Positions 32,400-35,650 of a DNA stretch of 35,650 nt are shown here, piece after piece. Origin of the DNA: an uncultured Bacteroidales bacterium (GTDB taxonomy: Bacteria > Bacteroidota > Bacteroidia > Bacteroidales > FEN-979); assembly GCA_903915465.1 (NCBI GenBank), contig CAIWTA010000022.1, positions 1 through 35,650 on the forward strand, read 5' to 3'. Position 1 is the first letter of the stretch. Each line of letters begins with the position of its first letter. A program made the translations under genes and the position numbers. Under the pieces are notes generated by a model that saw only the letters and a program-made list of their open reading frames with translations, searched no databases and had not been told where the DNA came from.

Positions 32400-33017
32400 A
32401 TGAAAACCTCACGTAATCGGTTTATTCATTGTGTTATGATGACCCTAATCAGCATTCTGTTTGTTCTTCCCTTCACATTGAATGCACAGCAAGAAGGCAC
32501 TTCTAAAGATTCGCGTGATCATCGCGTTTACCAATGGATTAAGATTGGGAATAAAATCTGGATGGCTGAAAACCTCAAGTTTTCCACACAGGCTGGAAGT
32601 TGGGTATACAATAATGATTCTTCCAATCTGGAAACTTTCGGTCGTTTATATGATTGGAACACCGCCTCCACTGCATGTCCAAAAGGATGGAATCTCCCGA
32701 CAGCACTTGATTTGGCATCTTTGATGAACACACTGGGTGGAAGGGACGCAGCTGGCGGAAAATTGCAGCAGATGGACACTACAAACCAAAAAATCAATAA
32801 AAAAATCACTAATACAGGTGCGCTTTCCACACTCCTTGGCGGAATAAGACATAGTGATGGAACTTTCACTGGAATCGGGTTGTGGGGTGGCTACTGGTCG
32901 GGAACATCAACCAATGATGGTGCTACAAACTATCTTTTTGCTCATGGTGACAAAAGCCTCGGGTTAAGTACAAACGATAAAGGTTCCGGCTTCTCTGTCC
33001 GTTGTGTTAAAAAATAA
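32400..33017 (+). CDS. FISUMP-domain (Fibrobacter succinogenes major paralogous domain) secreted protein
   Basis: The 205-aa protein has a long signal peptide (MKTSRNRFIHCVMMTLISIL... to LNAQ) and a single FISUMP domain. The domain has YQWIKIGNKIWMAENL, FGRLYDWNTASTACPKGWNL with a following PTALDLASLMNTLGG, LLGGIRHSDGTFTGIGLWG, YWSGTSTN and GFSVRCVKK. The two Cys of the domain (CPKGW and RCVKK) are present. Such proteins are extracellular or outer-membrane lipoproteins of unknown function in Bacteroidota and Fibrobacteres. No sorting domain or lipobox is visible. Confidence 0.85.
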   Translation: MKTSRNRFIHCVMMTLISILFVLPFTLNAQQEGTSKDSRDHRVYQWIKIGNKIWMAENLKFSTQAGSWVYNNDSSNLETFGRLYDWNTASTACPKGWNLPTALDLASLMNTLGGRDAAGGKLQQMDTTNQKINKKITNTGALSTLLGGIRHSDGTFTGIGLWGGYWSGTSTNDGATNYLFAHGDKSLGLSTNDKGSGFSVRCVKK

Positions 33018-33089
33018 AAGTCGCACCTCGTCGCATCGTTTTTATCAGAAATTTCTTACTTCCTTATTACTTTAAGCTAACGCTCTGAT

Positions 33090-34544
33090 ATGGATTGGAA
33101 ACCCAATCATGACGAAGAGTTCAGGAAAAACTTTCAGGAACTCAAACACTTGCTTGACAGTACTTTGAAAAAAATCAAGCAGATAAACGATCTTCGCGAA
33201 GCCAAGGGATTATTAATCAATGTTCAGAACTCCTTTAAAGAGGTAAAACTTCACCGGGATGATCGCGAAGAACTTTATGGCAGGCTGCAAGAGGCATTTG
33301 GTGAAATAAATAAAAAATCGACCGATGAACGAGTGCAATTTGAACACGAAGCTCAATTAAACTATTCTGATTTTAAAATCCGCATAGATGAGGCTGTTTT
33401 TCTCGCCACTAATTCACGGGATTTTCATGAAACCTGGAATTATCTTATAGAAGTTCAGACAAGTTTCAAAGGTGCTAAATTTCTGCGGGAACATCGGGAG
33501 GAACTTTATAACCGTCTGCAAAGTGCTTTTGACATACTTAAGAGAACGCAAACTTTTGAGAAGTCCAGTGAATTTTCGCAATCAACTCAAAACTTTGAAC
33601 GTCTCCATGGGTTGGTTGAAGATGCAGCAACACTTGCTTCAACTTGCTTGGATCTTAGAAATTACCGTGAAGAGATGATCAGGCTCCAGACAACTATACG
33701 TGAAGCCAAACTTGTCAAAGAACACCGGGATGAATTGAATGGAAAAGTCCAGGATGCTTTTCTTATCCTGCAAATCCGGAAAGATGAGGAATTTCAAAAA
33801 ACCAGTGCTGAAGCCACAACCAATTTCCTCAGATATAAACCTCAAGCTGCGGAATTGCTAAAACTATCTGAAAAATCAGTTGATTTCCATTTGGTGCGTG
33901 AAAAGATAAAAACTTTGCAATCAGAAATCCGGAATACGCAACTTCTGAAAGATCAGCGCGAAGAACTTTACAGCCTTTTGCAGGAAGCCTTTGAATCATT
34001 AAGCATCAGACAGGATGAAAACCAAGTAGTGTTCAATAAAGAAGCCAAAAGTAATTATGAACGACTCAAACTCCTCGTGGATAAAGGGTTTGCACAGGCA
34101 GAAGAAACTATCAAGTACAAAGAGACCAGGGAATTTCTAAAAAAGATCCAATCTGAATTTGCAGCTATTAAAATGGTGCGAGAACAGCGGGAAGAGCTTT
34201 ATTCCCGACTCCAATCTGCATTCAATATCCTGAATAAGAGAGTAGATGAATTTTTCAGGGAAAAGAAAAAGAATTGGATGCTGAAGATGCAGTATAAATT
34301 CTCTGAATCTTCAAGCGAAATATTCACGCTCCAACAAAGCCTCGCAAAAGATCAAATTTCATTAGATGAGTTGGAAGATCAATTGGAAATCGTTGTCCTG
34401 GCAGCAAAATCTAAGGAAGTAGTCGCTGGACTACAGTCACGAATAAACTCAACAAAAAAGACCATTGAAAGAAAGCTCCAGGAGATTCAAACACTTGAAG
34501 ACAAAATAAACGATCTGCAGGACCTGGTAGAACCATCAGAATAG
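33090..34544 (+). CDS. Cytosolic coiled-coil protein with five ~75-residue repeats
   Basis: The 484-aa protein has no signal peptide or membrane segment. It contains five repeats, each ending in a REELYxRLQxAFxIL-like segment: DDREELYGRLQEAFGEI, EHREELYNRLQSAFDIL, EHRDELNGKVQDAFLIL, DQREELYSLLQEAFESL and EQREELYSRLQSAFNIL. The repeats are spaced about 75-80 residues apart. Each also has an upstream helix with a conserved F and a xxIQSxF-type stretch. Residues 395-484 form a long coiled coil (DELEDQLEIVVLAAKSKEVV). The REEL/RLQxAF core is reminiscent of DUF349 repeats, which I can only suggest. Function is unknown. The protein is likely elongated and a scaffold or tether. Confidence 0.7.
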   Translation: MDWKPNHDEEFRKNFQELKHLLDSTLKKIKQINDLREAKGLLINVQNSFKEVKLHRDDREELYGRLQEAFGEINKKSTDERVQFEHEAQLNYSDFKIRIDEAVFLATNSRDFHETWNYLIEVQTSFKGAKFLREHREELYNRLQSAFDILKRTQTFEKSSEFSQSTQNFERLHGLVEDAATLASTCLDLRNYREEMIRLQTTIREAKLVKEHRDELNGKVQDAFLILQIRKDEEFQKTSAEATTNFLRYKPQAAELLKLSEKSVDFHLVREKIKTLQSEIRNTQLLKDQREELYSLLQEAFESLSIRQDENQVVFNKEAKSNYERLKLLVDKGFAQAEETIKYKETREFLKKIQSEFAAIKMVREQREELYSRLQSAFNILNKRVDEFFREKKKNWMLKMQYKFSESSSEIFTLQQSLAKDQISLDELEDQLEIVVLAAKSKEVVAGLQSRINSTKKTIERKLQEIQTLEDKINDLQDLVEPSE

Positions 34545-34760
34545 TTTTTATATACTTATCTAACCTTCTTATAAACAAAAATAACTACTCCCCCCTACCA
34601 ATAAGTATAGATTTTTGCACGAATCATTCTGAAAAAATAATAAATATTTTAATATATACTTTACAAACCTAAATTTATTTACTACTTTGGGATCATCACA
34701 GGTATTTCTGCCTGTAATATTTTAAAGCATTAACCACGAAAGGCAAAATATCCACTAACC

Positions 34761-35342
34761 ATGGGTTTTCATAATTTAGTCGAATTCAATGACTTATATT
34801 CCACCGAGGAGATCTGCAGAAAAAAATTATCTCAATTAAGATGGAATGACAATCCTGTTTGTCCTCATTGTCACAATATCAAAGTGTATGAATACAAGGA
34901 CGGAAAACTATACAGATGTGCAAAATGCAGGAGGCAATTTTCAATAAAAGTCGGAACAATATTCGAGGACAGTAGAATTCCCCTGAAGAAATGGTTTACT
35001 GCTATCTACCTTGTCACATCAAATAAAAATGGCACAAGTTCAATACAATTAAGCAGGAATATTGGTGTTACTCAAAAAACGGCCTGGTTTATGCTTCATA
35101 AAATCAGGCAAGAATTTCAAATAAAGTCGAATAGTATTCTAGACGGGACGCAGAAGAAAAACCTCCAGGAGCCCATGATGAAACAGATCGCTAAACCTTT
35201 TGACACTGTATTAAAAAGCCTGATCAAAAATAATTCCACAGAAATACAAGGGCTGAAAGGCATCGTTGAAAGCAAGACATCCCAACAACAAAAACCAACT
35301 TTTAATCGTCCATCAAGGGATTTTGATCCGGAAACAGACTAA
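34761..35342 (+). CDS. IS1595-type zinc-ribbon and HTH protein lacking the transposase nuclease domain
   Basis: The 193-aa protein begins like an IS1595/ISXO2 transposase: an N-terminal helix (STEEICRKKLSQLRWNDN), a zinc ribbon with CPHCH (34-38) and CAKCRR (56-61), then FSIKVGTIFEDSRIPLKKWF and the helix-turn-helix-like LSRNIGVTQKTAWFMLHKIR. In true transposases a DDE domain starting with a VEVDExxxGG motif follows. Here the protein instead ends after about 70 residues of polar sequence (TQKKNLQEPMMKQIAKPF, ... RPSRDFDPETD) with none of the catalytic acids. The stop codon is normal and no terminal repeats are seen. It could be a truncated element or a host-adapted DNA-binding protein. Confidence 0.8.
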   Translation: MGFHNLVEFNDLYSTEEICRKKLSQLRWNDNPVCPHCHNIKVYEYKDGKLYRCAKCRRQFSIKVGTIFEDSRIPLKKWFTAIYLVTSNKNGTSSIQLSRNIGVTQKTAWFMLHKIRQEFQIKSNSILDGTQKKNLQEPMMKQIAKPFDTVLKSLIKNNSTEIQGLKGIVESKTSQQQKPTFNRPSRDFDPETD

Positions 35343-35451
35343 TGTTTTTACTTATTGGTTTATTAATTTGATTTTGATACTTAGCTGCTGTTACAGACTT
35401 CTTCATAACTATCTGATAACCAACAAATATTTTCTCGCCTTGTTTTAGAGA

Positions 35452-35650
35452 CTGTTTAAAAATTTCATTGCGACAATTTCAATTCTTAATGAAATTATCT
35501 TTTTTTACTTTACTTTCTTTTGCTTCCACAAAAAGAAAGTACCAAAGAAAAGGTACTGTGTTAAATTCACTAAAAATTTTCGTCATTCGCTAAACTGCGG
35601 AAACTCGTCGCTGCGCTCCTCAAACAGTCCGCAGTTTTTGACGCTCATTC
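35452..35650. repeat. Repeat element at the right edge (two palindromes)
   Basis: After GACTGTTTAAAAATTTCATT there are two palindromes. TACTTTCTTTT (35511-35521) pairs with AAAAGAAAGTA (35531-35541), and AAACTGCGGA (35592-35601) pairs with TCCGCAGTTT (35628-35637). The words resemble multicopy intergenic repeats of Bacteroidota genomes. The element runs off the window, and no gene is visible from 35343 to the end. Confidence 0.55.

Noticed and set aside
8014-35650. CRISPR array
   Set aside because: The repeats found are tandem heptamers or palindromes without regular unique spacers, and no cas gene is present.

Overview
The window looks like a chromosomal segment from a member of the Bacteroidota, probably a Bacteroidales-like environmental lineage. 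Four things support this. A secreted protein carries a type IX secretion (T9SS) C-terminal sorting domain. A multidomain protein has the PorE arrangement (TPR, beta-propeller, regulatory fold, OmpA). There is a SusC/TonB-type receptor with a carboxypeptidase-regulatory-like N-terminus. Several genes are preceded by the Bacteroidota promoter pattern TTTG - about 20 nt - TAnnTTTG, with no Shine-Dalgarno sequence. Most of the window is housekeeping DNA with no sign of a large island.

Layout. Positions 172-8013 are all on the minus strand: a PorE-like envelope protein, an AlwI/BstNBI-type restriction-modification cassette (methyltransferase plus an endonuclease broken by a one-base frameshift), then the tight run ffh-folD-queE. 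Positions 8428-10074 hold a T9SS cargo protein. argS follows on the minus strand. Divergent from it lie a cyclic-2,3-diphosphoglycerate-synthetase-like GTPase, pyrB-pyrI and a papain-family peptidase. Positions 16741-19554 hold two AlbA_2 (Schlafen-type) domain proteins around a small outer-membrane-type protein. Two tandem tRNA-Ser genes follow (anticodons UGA and CGA), then a small conserved-looking protein with an odd C-terminus, tag (3-methyladenine glycosylase), a GWxTD protein, a family 2 glycosyltransferase and aroQ. A TPP riboswitch precedes a TonB-dependent receptor, which is therefore probably a thiamine importer. Then come an M16 protease, smpB, a thioredoxin-like protein, a tiny Lys-rich ORF, a FISUMP-domain protein, a five-repeat coiled-coil protein and an IS1595-type protein that has lost its DDE nuclease domain.

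The gaps between genes hold several unrelated classes of short repeats. These are ATCGTAAATC palindromes (27-bp and 19-bp arms), ACCACGAAGACAC/CGCGAAGACGCAAAG palindromes, an 11-copy 7-bp tandem array rich in GATC, and a repeat running off the right edge.

The items most worth a second look are the split restriction enzyme, the nuclease-less transposase-like protein, the AlbA_2 protein with an unusual N-terminal half, the cPGS-like GTPase beside pyrBI, the riboswitch-controlled receptor and the five-repeat coiled-coil protein. I did not find a clearly new multi-gene system. Family calls come from motif reading and memory of the families, without database searches.
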